From the NCBI GenBank assembly GCA_015068455.1, contig SVKO01000006.1:62001-126000 (forward strand): 64,000 nucleotides of DNA. Reading direction: 5' to 3'. Each line of letters opens with the position of its first letter. Positions within the stretch are counted from its first letter, which is position 1. A program made the translations under genes and the position numbers. The notes below the pieces were generated by a model that was not told the origin of the DNA, did no database searches, and worked only from the letters and a program-made list of their open reading frames with translations. Source of the stretch: Oscillospiraceae bacterium. GTDB lineage: Bacteria > Bacillota > Clostridia > Oscillospirales > Oscillospiraceae. Positions 28,599-37,173 of this stretch are shown piece after piece.

Positions 28599-28947
28599 GG
28601 GGGCGTACCGGTTTCGACGGGGATAGTGAGGCCGGAACAGCGAGCAGAGGTGCCTGACCTCTTTAAACCGGGCAAATTTCTAAAATTAACTGACACCAAC
28701 ACTGTCGCTCTGGCCGCCTGATTTGGCAGCCCGTCCACCCCGGGAGGACCACGACCCGGGCTTGGGCGTGATTTAGTGGTACTCGTGCGTGCGCAAAGCT
28801 TTGAGCGCACCATGCATAATGAAGCTACCAAGCCGCGGAGGGTGTTTGTTCCCGCCCCGGTGAGGGAATGTAAATAACAAACTGCGCTCGGAGAGGTTCT
28901 CGTCAAGTTATTTTCGGACAGGGGTTCAACTCCCCTCGCCTCCACCA
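28599..28947 (+). ncRNA. ssrA: Transfer-messenger RNA (tmRNA)
   Basis: A 349-nt RNA. The 5' end GGGGGCG pairs with CGCCTCC next to the 3' CCA (28945-28947), with a G-U pair at the third position, the alanine identity element. The 5' block CGTACCGGTTTCGACGGGG and the T-arm GGTTCAACTCCCC are typical. The tag reading frame ends in Ala-Leu-Ala-Ala-stop at 28707-28721; by comparison with known resume sites the tag probably starts near 28692, giving DTNTVALAA. The CCA is encoded. A terminator follows at 28949. Confidence 0.96.
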
Positions 28948-28948
28948 A

Positions 28949-28989
28949 AATAGGATTGCTATTTTAACAGTAGCAATCCTATTGTTTTT
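28949..28989 (+). terminator. tmRNA terminator
   Basis: A perfect 13-bp stem (AATAGGATTGCTA/TAGCAATCCTATT), 9-nt loop, then GTTTTT. Confidence 0.92.
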
Positions 28990-29030
28990 CTGTTATCATA
29001 TTAAGAAAGATTACGATCGGAGGAAAGCGA

Positions 29031-29555
29031 ATGGTTTATGGCGTAATTGACAAGGAGAGCTGCCGCTATTATACCTATCTCAAATCTGTTCTCGACGCTA
29101 TTGAAAACATGCAGATTGAGTACAATTGGCTGATTACAGATACCGAAATCGTTGCCCATAGCAGCAGATTAGATGCGCTCAATACGAGTGTGCATTGGAA
29201 GCACGAAGACGGAAAGCCGATAGCGATTTCTGCACCGGATTACTACTTTCTATCCGGAGAAGAACTTACAAAAATAATTACGGAAGACGATTCTCAATGG
29301 ATATGGGGTGTCCTCTCTGGGTTTGAAAAAAGTATTCCGCTTGATGAGATTCTGGAATACCCTCTTCCGAAAGCAGATGGATACGAGGGTTTCTGGAAGA
29401 ATCCACCCTCCATTCAGAATCCTCTTGCAACGATGGAAATCGTACCATGGGACAGTTCGTGCGTCCTTCTTCTCAGCTCAAAAGAAGAAATCGTTGAGGA
29501 TTTCAGAAAAGCGTTCCCAAAGTGCCAAGATTTAAGTGCGCATAATTCACAATAA
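29031..29555 (+). CDS. AT-rich orphan gene, possibly DUF2691-like
   Basis: A 174-residue acidic soluble protein, no signal or TM helix, rich in Trp and Tyr (NWLITD, SQWIWG, FLSGEEL). The NWLI and FLSG segments recall DUF2691 proteins, but I hold this weakly. It has a good CGGAGG site. Its base composition is clearly more AT-rich than the genes on both sides, and it lies directly after tmRNA, a common insertion site for islands. No integrase or direct repeat of the tmRNA end is visible nearby, so acquisition by transfer is only a suggestion. Confidence 0.65.
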   Translation: MVYGVIDKESCRYYTYLKSVLDAIENMQIEYNWLITDTEIVAHSSRLDALNTSVHWKHEDGKPIAISAPDYYFLSGEELTKIITEDDSQWIWGVLSGFEKSIPLDEILEYPLPKADGYEGFWKNPPSIQNPLATMEIVPWDSSCVLLLSSKEEIVEDFRKAFPKCQDLSAHNSQ

Positions 29556-29675
29556 TCTGACGTTACGAAATTTTACGATACCCTCTTATTTGTTGAAATA
29601 GCAATCTTTTATCAAAAATCCGTTATTCAGCCCCTGCTCAAGTTTTTGAGCGGGGGTTGAATCGCTTATGAGTCG

Positions 29676-29708
29676 AATCAGCGCCTGCTTCGGCAGGCGC
29701 TGATTTTG
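29676..29708 (+). terminator. Intrinsic terminator with TTCG loop
   Basis: AATCAGCGCCTGC/GCAGGCGCTGATT stem with a TTCG loop, then TT and a T-rich tail. It ends the transcript of the 29031 gene. Confidence 0.85.
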
Positions 29709-29800
29709 CTTTAGCGGCGGGGAAAACCTGCCCGCGGCGCGCCGGATCGGGGCGGCCCGTCCGCTTGGTCGGCCGTATGTACCGCTTGGTGGCCGGGCTA

Positions 29801-29829
29801 TTGCATCGCGCCGGATATTTATGTACAAT
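29801..29829 (+). promoter_or_regulatory. Promoter of the LytTR/ABC operon
   Basis: TTGCAT (29801-29806), 17 nt, TACAAT (29824-29829). The start point would be near 29836, which makes the GTG at 29846 too close and favours translation from the TTG at 29885. Confidence 0.65.
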
Positions 29830-29884
29830 GGGCCCGTAAGCAAGAGTGAACAGAGATCCCGATCTCGGAAAGGCAGAGCAGAAA

Positions 29885-30325
29885 TTGAAAGTAGATATTA
29901 AAAAAGATCCGGCGGTACAGGCCGCCTTTGTGGAGATTCACTGCCGGGAGGTCACGCCCGAGGTGGGAAAGCTCGAGCGTTACGTCCGGCGCTTCGGAAC
30001 CACGCTTCCGGCCACGGAAAACGGGGAGCATTTCAATATCCCCATTGACGCCATTTTGTACATAGAATCGGTGGATAAAAAAACATTTATATACACGGAA
30101 AACCAGACGCTTATGAGTGAAAAGCGGCTCTATGAGCTGGAGGAGCTTCTGGACAGGCGGGATTTCTTCCGCTGCTCAAAATCCGTCATCCTCCATCTGA
30201 ACAAGGTGCAGCAGCTCAAGCCGGAGATCACCCGGAACATTCTGGCCACGCTGGTGAACGGAGAAAGGGTCGTGATTTCCAGAAGGTACGCCCCGGAGCT
30301 GAAGAAGCTGCTGGGGATCGGATAA
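29885..30325 (+). CDS. LytTR-domain DNA-binding regulator
   Basis: A 146-residue protein ending in a LytTR DNA-binding domain (about 45-146: IPIDAILYIESVDKKTFIYTENQ, then RCSKSVILHLNKV). It has no receiver domain. Such proteins paired with a DUF3021 membrane protein form LytTR regulatory systems that control adjacent genes, here an ABC exporter. The start is uncertain: TTG at 29885 has GGAAAGG upstream and fits homologue starts; GTG at 29846 would add 13 residues. Confidence 0.82.
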   Translation: MKVDIKKDPAVQAAFVEIHCREVTPEVGKLERYVRRFGTTLPATENGEHFNIPIDAILYIESVDKKTFIYTENQTLMSEKRLYELEELLDRRDFFRCSKSVILHLNKVQQLKPEITRNILATLVNGERVVISRRYAPELKKLLGIG

Positions 30326-30340
30326 AAGGAGGAACACCAA

Positions 30341-30772
30341 ATGAAAGAGTTTTTGAAAAATACCAGAGACGCCCTGGCCTACAGCTTTAGCTGGCTCGTG
30401 ATCTGCCTGATGGCATTTTTGCTGATCCGGCGAGGGGATACGATTCGGGTGATGAGTCTTGTCCGGGTGTTTGCGCTTTGCCTCTGGGGCGCGGTTTGTT
30501 TCGCCCTGTGCTTTAAAAACGCAAAGCTTCAGAAAAAGGGCTTCCTGTTTTCGCTGACCTGCTTCTATGTCCTGTTCATTCCCGTTGAGATCTTCCTGTT
30601 TTACCGGATGGGGATCTTTCAGCAGAAGGGGAGCGCCGGCGTGTGGATCGCCTTCGCCGTCATCATTGTTCTGCTGTATCTGGCAGCCCTGCTCATCAAT
30701 GAAAGAATGAAGAAAAAAGCCGCGGTGTACAGCGAAAAGCTGCACGAATACCAGCGGCAGTCCCGGAATTGA
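30341..30772 (+). CDS. DUF3021 membrane protein
   Basis: A 143-residue protein with four predicted TM helices (about 15-33, 45-63, 72-91, 102-125) and a basic C-terminal tail. It fits the DUF3021 family, the usual membrane partner and inhibitor of a stand-alone LytTR protein. It begins 15 nt after the LytTR gene with AAAAGGAGG upstream. Confidence 0.8.
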   Translation: MKEFLKNTRDALAYSFSWLVICLMAFLLIRRGDTIRVMSLVRVFALCLWGAVCFALCFKNAKLQKKGFLFSLTCFYVLFIPVEIFLFYRMGIFQQKGSAGVWIAFAVIIVLLYLAALLINERMKKKAAVYSEKLHEYQRQSRN

Positions 30773-30787
30773 CTTGTGGGAGGAATC

Positions 30788-31507
30788 ATGGACATCATCA
30801 ACGTACAGGATCTGACGAAATCATACGGCGGCAGGACGGTGCTGGACCGGCTCAGCTTCCGTATCCCGGCCGGAGAAACGGTGGCCGTGGTTGGCCCCAA
30901 CGGCACCGGGAAAACCACCATGCTGGAAATCCTGATGACGCTGCGGAACGCCGATTCCGGCAGCATCCGCATCATGGACAGGGATCTGACCGCGCAGAGG
31001 GATGAAATCCGCAGCAAGATCGGCGTCATGCTGCAGGAGGGCGGCATGTACCTCTATATCAAGCTGAAGGAAGCCCTGGATCTGTTTGCCTCCTTCTACA
31101 ATGTGGGCAGGGAAAAAATCCGGCAAACGATCGATTATTTTGAACTGGAGCCCTATCTGAATACCAAGTATCACAAGCTCTCCGGCGGCTGGAAGCAGCG
31201 ATTCCTGCTGGCCGTTGCCTTCCTGCATGACCCGGATCTGCTCTTCCTGGACGAGCCCACCACCGGCCTGGACCCCAGGGCCACCCGGCTGGTATGGGAG
31301 AAGATCCGGGGCGGCAGCCGGAAGGACAAGACCATCCTGGTTTCCACCCATTCCATGGAAGAGGTGGACAAGTACTGCGACCGTGTCATCGTGCTCAACG
31401 GGGGAAAGATCGTGGAAAACGATACTCCGGCCAGGATCAGGGAAAAACTGAACGTGGATTACTTTTTTGACGCTTACTTTCAACTGATCGAAGGAGAAAA
31501 ATCATGA
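30788..31507 (+). CDS. ABC transporter ATP-binding protein
   Basis: A 239-residue ATPase. Walker A GPNGTGKTT, Q-loop in MLQEGG, signature LSGGWKQR, Walker B LLFLDEPTTG and the switch His in STHSMEE are all present. The ATG at 30788 follows GGGAGGAATC. It overlaps the permease gene by 4 nt. Sequence resembles multidrug or DrrA-type ATPases, so drug or peptide export is likely; the cargo is not known. Confidence 0.9.
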   Translation: MDIINVQDLTKSYGGRTVLDRLSFRIPAGETVAVVGPNGTGKTTMLEILMTLRNADSGSIRIMDRDLTAQRDEIRSKIGVMLQEGGMYLYIKLKEALDLFASFYNVGREKIRQTIDYFELEPYLNTKYHKLSGGWKQRFLLAVAFLHDPDLLFLDEPTTGLDPRATRLVWEKIRGGSRKDKTILVSTHSMEEVDKYCDRVIVLNGGKIVENDTPARIREKLNVDYFFDAYFQLIEGEKS

Positions 31508-32253
31508 ACCTCTCGACAAAAGCGATCCGGAAGCAGGTTTGGGTCGATCTGCTGATTTTCTTCCGGGAACCCTTTTTCGCCCTGCCGATTTTATTCCTGC
31601 CGGGACTGTTCTTTGTGGTCTATGCCGGCGCCATGGCGAAATCCGCCGCCAGTATGGAGGGCTTCGGCCAGTACATCCCGATCTATATGGTCCTGGTGGT
31701 ATTTCTGACGGTGTTCTTCAATATCGGCATGCAGTATGTGACGGATAAGCAGAGCGGCATTTTCAAGCGCCTCCTGCTGTCGCCCATCCGCCTGTCCAAT
31801 CTGGTGCTGACCTATGCGATCAAGGGCATGCTGATCTCGGTGCTGGGCTTTATCGAGATGATCGCCATTGCGGCGCTGGTGTTCCGGATCCCTTTGAGCG
31901 AGCATATGCCGGCGGTGTTCCTCGCCTTTGTGATCATCGCGGCCGTCATGATGCTGATCAGCCTCAGCCTGCACGGATTCTTTAAAAACACCCGGCAGCA
32001 GATGCCTGTCGCCATCATCGGCTTTCAATACGTCCTGTTTGCCTCCGGGATGATCCTGCCGGTGGAGAAGATGCCGAAGATTCTGCAGTATCTTGTCTAC
32101 ATCAATCCGGTGTATCACATGAATCTGGTGCTTCTGCGGGTGTGGTTCGGACGGCCCCAGAACTGGGTCAATCTCCTGGCGCTGGCCGCCTGGGTGGCGC
32201 TGAGCCTGGTGTTTCTCTGGATCCAGAAACGGCGACCCATGGACCGGTCATAA
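31504..32253 (+). CDS. ABC-2 type exporter permease
   Basis: A 249-residue membrane protein with six TM helices and the ABC-2 layout (DrrB/NodJ type). It partners the ATPase at 30788 through an ATGA overlap. Its operon ends at the bidirectional terminator at 32254, where it meets the opposite-facing exporter operon. Confidence 0.88.
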   Translation: MNLSTKAIRKQVWVDLLIFFREPFFALPILFLPGLFFVVYAGAMAKSAASMEGFGQYIPIYMVLVVFLTVFFNIGMQYVTDKQSGIFKRLLLSPIRLSNLVLTYAIKGMLISVLGFIEMIAIAALVFRIPLSEHMPAVFLAFVIIAAVMMLISLSLHGFFKNTRQQMPVAIIGFQYVLFASGMILPVEKMPKILQYLVYINPVYHMNLVLLRVWFGRPQNWVNLLALAAWVALSLVFLWIQKRRPMDRS

Positions 32254-32281
32254 AAAAAGCAGCCTTTCGGCTGCTTTTTTT
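32254..32281. terminator. Bidirectional terminator between convergent ABC operons
   Basis: AAAAAAGCAGCC, TTTC, GGCTGCTTTTTT, placed exactly between two converging stop codons. Confidence 0.93.
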
Positions 32282-33065
32282 AATGGATGTCTTTGCGGGG
32301 GTAGTGCCAATAGGCGGCCAGGATCCCGATGACGGTCAGCCCAAGGCCGATGGCGAGCAGTGTTCCGTCCAGCCTTCCGTTGGCGGCAATGTCGGCGCCG
32401 TCGCAGTATCCGAAGGGGGTGACGTATTTCAGGAACGACGCCGAATCGCTGATGTTTGCGATCAGGTTCAGGAAGTACATGCCGACGGCGACGCCGATGC
32501 CGATACCGGCGCTTCCTTTCCGCAGGAAAGCAGAGACGCCGAAGCAGATCCCCGCCAGCTCAAGCTGCATCAGATAATATGCCAGGTGCAGCAGATTCAG
32601 TTCCTTCCAGGGGATCTTCTCGCCGATGGCGGTCATGGAGACGACGGCCAGACCGTAAATGATCAGATTCATCGCCGTGATCTGGATCACAACGGCGATC
32701 AGCTTTTCCGTGACGATGCGCGTGCGGCTGACCGGATGCGTCAGCAGGAATTCCGCGGTCCGGTCCTTTTCTTCCTTGCTGAGCATGCCGACAGCGCACA
32801 GAGCGGCGTAAAAAGCGCCGCCGAGGCCCAGGACGTTGCCGCATTCAATGGCATAATAGCCGATCAGCGACCCGAAGTTCAGCCGGTCCATGCCGAACGC
32901 GGCGGTGAAGGAGCCCATGGAGGAAAACAGCTCGCTGATCCCGTCCATCTCGCCCTTCATTTCGGGGAAGAGGAAGATGCAGATGCCCAGCAGCAGCCCG
33001 ATCGAACAGGTCCAGATCAGGGAGGCGTTCCTGCCCTGCCGGAGCTCTTGTTTTATAATGGTCAT
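32280..33065 (-). CDS. ABC-2 family permease
   Basis: A 261-residue membrane protein with about six TM helices, typical of ABC-2 permeases where the first helix is followed by a large loop (residues about 40-60). The partner ATPase is at 33062-33943 with a 4-nt overlap. It is not closely similar to the permease at 31504. Confidence 0.85.
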   Translation of the reverse strand: MTIIKQELRQGRNASLIWTCSIGLLLGICIFLFPEMKGEMDGISELFSSMGSFTAAFGMDRLNFGSLIGYYAIECGNVLGLGGAFYAALCAVGMLSKEEKDRTAEFLLTHPVSRTRIVTEKLIAVVIQITAMNLIIYGLAVVSMTAIGEKIPWKELNLLHLAYYLMQLELAGICFGVSAFLRKGSAGIGIGVAVGMYFLNLIANISDSASFLKYVTPFGYCDGADIAANGRLDGTLLAIGLGLTVIGILAAYWHYPRKDIH

Positions 33066-33943
33066 TCGTCCGCACCTGCCTTTTCATAATAATGCAGGAA
33101 GATTTCCTCGAGATCAGGTTCGGAAACGCTCAGATCATGGATATCTCCCTCGGAAAGCCTGTGGAGCAGGCGGTTCATATCTCCGCTGTACAGGAAGCTG
33201 ACGGCGTTGCCGCTGCGAGTCATATCCCTGATGCCGTCCAGACCGGTCAGGTCGGCGCTGCCGGCCAGACTGATCCGTCTGGCGTTGCTCTTTGCCAGGG
33301 CTTCGACGCTGTCGCAGGCGATGATCCGGCCCTCCCTAATCACGGCCGCGCGGGAGCAGTTGCGCTGTACCTCGGAGAGAATATGACTGGAGAGGAACAC
33401 CGTGACGCCGCTTTGGTTTCGTTCTGCGATGATGTCGAAGAATTCCCGCTGCATCAGCGGGTCCAGACCGCCGGTGGGCTCGTCGAGGATCAGCAGGGAA
33501 GGGCTGCTTTGAAGGGCGCAGACGATCGCGACTTTTTTGCGGTTGCCGAAGGAGAGCTCGTCCACCTTCCGGGCGGGATCGAGCTGCAGCCGGTCGCAGA
33601 GCTTTTTTGCTTCCCCGGAGCAGTTCTTTCTGCGCAGGTCTGCCGACAGCTTCAGCACGTCCCTGACGCGCATGCCGGAGTAGAACATGGCCTCGGAGGG
33701 AAGATACCCGGTCTGGGCCAGAACGGCGGTCTTCTCCCGTACGATATCCTTTCCGAAGATCCGGGCGCCGCCCGCGGTGGGGGAAACCAATCCCAGCAGT
33801 GTGCGGATCGTGGTGGATTTGCCGGCGCCGTTCGGGCCGATGAAGCCGAAGCATTCGCCCTGCCCGACGGACAGATCCAAATCGATGATCCCCCGGGCTT
33901 TTCCGTAGTATTTTGTCAGTTTGTTTGTTTTGATTGCTTCCAT
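33062..33943 (-). CDS. ABC transporter ATP-binding protein
   Basis: A 293-residue ATPase with Walker A GPNGAGKSTT, signature LSFGNRKKV, Walker B LLILDEPTGG and switch His in SSHILSE, followed by an extra C-terminal domain of about 80 residues seen in CcmA/bacitracin-type exporters. The ATG at 33943 is preceded by AAGGAG; upstream in-frame codons belong to the TetR gene region. Regulated by the TetR repressor directly upstream. Confidence 0.9.
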   Translation of the reverse strand: MEAIKTNKLTKYYGKARGIIDLDLSVGQGECFGFIGPNGAGKSTTIRTLLGLVSPTAGGARIFGKDIVREKTAVLAQTGYLPSEAMFYSGMRVRDVLKLSADLRRKNCSGEAKKLCDRLQLDPARKVDELSFGNRKKVAIVCALQSSPSLLILDEPTGGLDPLMQREFFDIIAERNQSGVTVFLSSHILSEVQRNCSRAAVIREGRIIACDSVEALAKSNARRISLAGSADLTGLDGIRDMTRSGNAVSFLYSGDMNRLLHRLSEGDIHDLSVSEPDLEEIFLHYYEKAGADE

Positions 33944-33944
33944 A

Positions 33945-34559
33945 TCATTGCTCCTTGCGAAGATATACGCTTTTCCAAAATTCCATGAGCCGGGTGAAAT
34001 CCTTTTCCATCTGCGCGGCGTCCACATCGCCGCGCTGGACCATTTCCCAGAGATAGCCCTCGGAGGCCCAGTACATTTCGCGGTACATCATGGCGACGTC
34101 CAGCCCGGGAATGAATTGCGCCGGGTCCAGATTCAGCCGGGTCTTGTCCGCCTTGAGATTGAAGTATTTGTGATAGCTTTCCTGGATCGCGGCGCAGATG
34201 TCCGGATCCTTTTCGTAAAAGGCCTTGATCGTAAAATTGCTCATGTCCGGATACAGACGGATGATCTCCATTTTCGCCCGCATGCCGCGCTCCATGCTTT
34301 CAAACAGCTCGGCCTGATCATAGGCGCCGTACTTGGTCATATACTCTATGGATGTCTCGGCGCATTTGTCCCAAAGAAAGAGATACAGCTCCTTTTTGTT
34401 GTGAAAGTAGTGAAACAGCAGGGATTTGCTGATCCCGGCCGCCGCGGCGATTTCGCTCATCGGGCTGTTTTTGTAGGAGTTCTGGGAGAAGACCCGATAG
34501 CCGGCGTTGATGATGGCCTGCTGCTTCTGCACCGGCAGAGAAAAGAATTTTTCGTTCAT
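33945..34559 (-). CDS. TetR-family transcriptional regulator
   Basis: A 204-residue regulator. The N-terminal helix-turn-helix (about 12-58; QQAIINAGYRVFSQNSYKNSPMSEIAAAAGISKSLLFHYF) is typical of TetR, and the C-terminal part is the ligand-binding helical domain. It is the first gene of the exporter operon and probably represses it. A perfect palindrome at 34573-34589 lies between its start and the likely promoter. Confidence 0.9.
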   Translation of the reverse strand: MNEKFFSLPVQKQQAIINAGYRVFSQNSYKNSPMSEIAAAAGISKSLLFHYFHNKKELYLFLWDKCAETSIEYMTKYGAYDQAELFESMERGMRAKMEIIRLYPDMSNFTIKAFYEKDPDICAAIQESYHKYFNLKADKTRLNLDPAQFIPGLDVAMMYREMYWASEGYLWEMVQRGDVDAAQMEKDFTRLMEFWKSVYLRKEQ

Positions 34560-34572
34560 GGCGGTTCCTCCG

Positions 34573-34589
34573 TTAACCGATTCGGTTAA
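34573..34589. promoter_or_regulatory. Palindromic operator of the TetR operon
   Basis: TTAACCGA-T-TCGGTTAA, a perfect 8-bp dyad. A second half site (TTGACCGA) lies at 34604-34611. On the minus strand TATGAT near 34596-34601 may be the -10 box, so binding would block transcription of the TetR/ABC operon. Function is inferred. Confidence 0.7.
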
Positions 34590-34690
34590 TGGTATCATAA
34601 CGCCGTTGACCGATTTTGAGAAGACCCGTTTTTGAAATTTTTTTATTTTTCCGAACTTTTTTCCGATGACATATTTGCGGCCCTCAGCGC

Positions 34691-34719
34691 TTGCAGGCGG
34701 AACGGGATTGTGATATGAT
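34691..34719 (+). promoter_or_regulatory. Promoter of the beta-CASP gene
   Basis: TTGCAG (34691-34696), 17 nt, TATGAT (34714-34719). The leader of about 60 nt ends with GGAGGAAG. Confidence 0.7.
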
Positions 34720-34788
34720 GCTGACAGAAGGACACAAGGGTACTTCAATGCGTAAGGAACGGTTTTTGTGTCCTGGATGGAGGAAGCC

Positions 34789-36390
34789 ATGAAAATTGAA
34801 TTTATAGGCGCGGCTCATGAGGTGACCGGCTCGTGTACGCTGATCACCGCCTGCGGAAAACGGTTCCTGGTGGACTGCGGCATGGAGCAGGGAAAGGATA
34901 TTTTTGAGAACGCCGAGCTGCCCGTGGCGCCCGGCACGCTGGATTTTATTCTGCTGACCCATGCCCACATCGACCATTCGGGCAGGATCCCGCAGCTTGC
35001 GGCAAGCGGGTTCTCCGCGCCGGTCTACTGCACCGGCGCGACCTTTGCGCTCTGCAGGATCATGCTGCTCGATTCCGCCCACATTCAGGAGCAGGAGGCC
35101 ATCTGGCGCAACCGCAAGGCGAAGCGCTCCGGCAGAGAGCTCTGGCAGCCGCCCTATACCGTGGCGGATGCGGAGCAGTCGCTCAAGCTGTTCCAGGCCT
35201 ATTCCTATGACCGGGAATTCTCCCCGGCGCCCGGGATCCGCGTCCGCTTCATCGACGCCGGACACCTGCTCGGCTCGGCGAGCATTGAGATCACCGTCGA
35301 GGAGCACGGGCAGACGCAGACCATCGTTTTTTCCGGCGATGTGGGCAATTCCGACCGCCCGCTGATCAACGACCCGGTCTCGCCGAAGGCGGCGGATTAT
35401 CTGGTGATCGAATCGACCTACGGCGACCGGCTCCATGAGAAGCACGCCGATTACGTTTCGCAGCTGGCCGCTGTTCTGCAGGACACCTTTGACCGGGGCG
35501 GAAACGTGGTGATCCCGGCGTTTGCCGTCGGCAGGACCCAGGAACTGCTGTATTTCCTCCGCATCGTCAAGGAGCAGGAGCTGGTGCGGGGCCATGCGCA
35601 TTTCCCGGTGTTTGTGGATTCGCCCCTCGCCGTGTCCGCCACGGAGATCTACAGCGGCGAGATGGAGGAATATTACGATTCCGAGGCCCTGGAGCTGCTT
35701 TCCAAAGGGATCGATCCCATCAAATTCCCGGATCTTCGCGTGGCCGTCTCAAGTGAAGAATCCCTGCGGATCAATCAGGATCCGGAACCCAAGGTGATTA
35801 TTTCCGCCAGCGGAATGTGCGAAGCGGGCCGGATCCGCCATCATCTGAAGCATAATCTCTGGCGGCCGGAATCCACGGTCCTGTTCGTCGGCTATCAGAC
35901 GGAGGGCACCCTGGGCAGGATCTTGCTCGAAGGCGCGTCCGTCGTAAAGCTGTTCGGCGAGGAGATCCGCGTCCGCGCGAAGATCGTGCAGATGGAAGGC
36001 ATCAGCGGCCATGCCGACCGGGAGATGCTGCTTTCCTGGATCGATGGGTTCGAGAAGAAGCCGGACTTCGTTTTCGTGAACCACGGCAGCGATACGACCT
36101 GCGATCTGTTTGCCCAGACCGTTGAGCAGCGGTTCCAAATCCAAGCCTGCGCGCCGTATCCCGGCGCAGTGTACGATACCGGGATGGGGGCGTTCCTGGC
36201 GAAGGGCAACCGCAGCCCCATCAATAAAGCCGCGGCCAGGGATCGGAGAGCCGCCATGTTCGACAAGCTCTCCGCCGCCCTGCAGCGGCTCACGGCCGTT
36301 GCCGGGCGCTACAGAAACGCTTCGAACAAGGACATTTCCAGATTTACCGATCAGATCCTTGCGCTGTGCAATAAATGGGACAAAAAGTAA
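34789..36390 (+). CDS. Beta-CASP metallo-beta-lactamase-fold RNA-processing protein
   Basis: A 533-residue enzyme. Motif THAHIDHSGR holds the zinc ligands (HxHxDH), and HLLGSAS, SGDVGN, STYGDR and, after the beta-CASP insertion, SASGMCEAGRIRHHL and ISGHADR complete the active site. The layout is that of the CPSF73/YsH1-like bacterial proteins, which are RNA endo- or exonucleases. Its target is not known. Start at 34789 with GGAGGAAG; a further upstream in-frame ATG (34768) is less well placed. Confidence 0.87.
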   Translation: MKIEFIGAAHEVTGSCTLITACGKRFLVDCGMEQGKDIFENAELPVAPGTLDFILLTHAHIDHSGRIPQLAASGFSAPVYCTGATFALCRIMLLDSAHIQEQEAIWRNRKAKRSGRELWQPPYTVADAEQSLKLFQAYSYDREFSPAPGIRVRFIDAGHLLGSASIEITVEEHGQTQTIVFSGDVGNSDRPLINDPVSPKAADYLVIESTYGDRLHEKHADYVSQLAAVLQDTFDRGGNVVIPAFAVGRTQELLYFLRIVKEQELVRGHAHFPVFVDSPLAVSATEIYSGEMEEYYDSEALELLSKGIDPIKFPDLRVAVSSEESLRINQDPEPKVIISASGMCEAGRIRHHLKHNLWRPESTVLFVGYQTEGTLGRILLEGASVVKLFGEEIRVRAKIVQMEGISGHADREMLLSWIDGFEKKPDFVFVNHGSDTTCDLFAQTVEQRFQIQACAPYPGAVYDTGMGAFLAKGNRSPINKAAARDRRAAMFDKLSAALQRLTAVAGRYRNASNKDISRFTDQILALCNKWDKK

Positions 36391-36453
36391 TTTTGCCGCG
36401 TTGACCGCAAAGCATGCGGCACGCGAAAGATACAGCAGGGAAGGGAACGCATC

Positions 36454-37029
36454 ATGAACGTTTTATTCATCAACGCCGCGTTCCGGGACGGCTCCCGGAC
36501 ATTGCGGCTGGCAGAATACTATCTGCAAAAGCATCATGCCGGCGATGCGGTGACGCGGCTGGAGCTGGGGGCAAACCCGCCCGCGCCCCTGGATGCGCCG
36601 CGGCTGCGGGAGTATAACGCGGCTGTGGCATCCCGCGGTTTTTCCGGCGAAATGTTTGACTGCGCCAGGCAGTTTGCCCAGGCGGACGTGATCCTGATCG
36701 CCGCGCCGTTCTGGAACTTCGGCCTGCCCGCGGTGCTGAGCGCCTATCTGGAGCTGGTCTGCTCCCAGGGCGTCAGCTTCGATATCGACGAGAAGGGGAG
36801 CTATGTTTCCCTCTGCCGGGCAAAAAAGCTGGTGTTCTTCACCACCGCCGGCGGATATATTCCCGAGCCCAACTGCGCTTTCGGCTTCATCCGGCAGCTT
36901 TGCGGGGCGTTTTTCGGCATATCCGACGTGCGCTGCTTCAGCGCCGAGGGCCTGGACATTGCCGGCATGGACGTGGAGGCCGCCCTGGAGCGGACCTGCA
37001 GAAGCATGGACTGCGGCGAATCGAAATAA
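36454..37029 (+). CDS. Flavodoxin-fold NAD(P)H oxidoreductase
   Basis: A 191-residue FMN protein of the Flavodoxin_2/NAD(P)H dehydrogenase (quinone)/AzoR group. The FMN phosphate loop is near the N-terminus (FINAAFRDGSRT) and the isoalloxazine-contact segment APFWNFGLPAVLSAYLELV matches AzoR-type proteins. Two-electron reduction of quinones or azo compounds is likely. AAGGGAACG precedes the ATG. It may share a transcript with the beta-CASP gene 63 nt upstream. Confidence 0.83.
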   Translation: MNVLFINAAFRDGSRTLRLAEYYLQKHHAGDAVTRLELGANPPAPLDAPRLREYNAAVASRGFSGEMFDCARQFAQADVILIAAPFWNFGLPAVLSAYLELVCSQGVSFDIDEKGSYVSLCRAKKLVFFTTAGGYIPEPNCAFGFIRQLCGAFFGISDVRCFSAEGLDIAGMDVEAALERTCRSMDCGESK

Positions 37030-37097
37030 AATACCGGATTGCCCCGGATTCCGGTACGAATTCACAAAAAAGTTTGACATTTTCACGAAAGGAATAC

Positions 37098-37126
37098 TTG
37101 ACAAGGCTGCTTTGTTCATCTATAAT
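37098..37126 (+). promoter_or_regulatory. Strong promoter of the sortase-substrate gene
   Basis: TTGACA (37098-37103), 17 nt, TATAAT (37121-37126): both boxes match the consensus, suggesting high expression of the 72-residue protein. Confidence 0.85.
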
Positions 37127-37173
37127 ATCTATGATTATAGCAATATCGCATTGACCTTCAAGGAGGTACTACA

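Larger units (their letters stand above)
29556..29884. other. 329-bp intergenic region with terminators and a promoter
   Basis: No gene is seen. It holds a CCCCTGCTCAA/TTGAGCGGGGG-type stem near 29635-29656, a strong terminator at 29676-29708 and a promoter at 29801-29829. The stretch 29710-29800 is GC-rich and featureless. Confidence 0.7.

Noticed and set aside
28547..28948. A 133-codon minus-strand frame beginning MVEARGVEPLSEN
   Set aside because: It is the antisense of tmRNA; its start is the complement of the tmRNA 3' end. This is a known false gene call in many genomes.
29590..29850. A repeat of the tmRNA 3' end marking an island boundary
   Set aside because: I compared the last 25 nt of tmRNA with the following kilobase by eye and saw only short chance similarity (GGGGTTGAAT).
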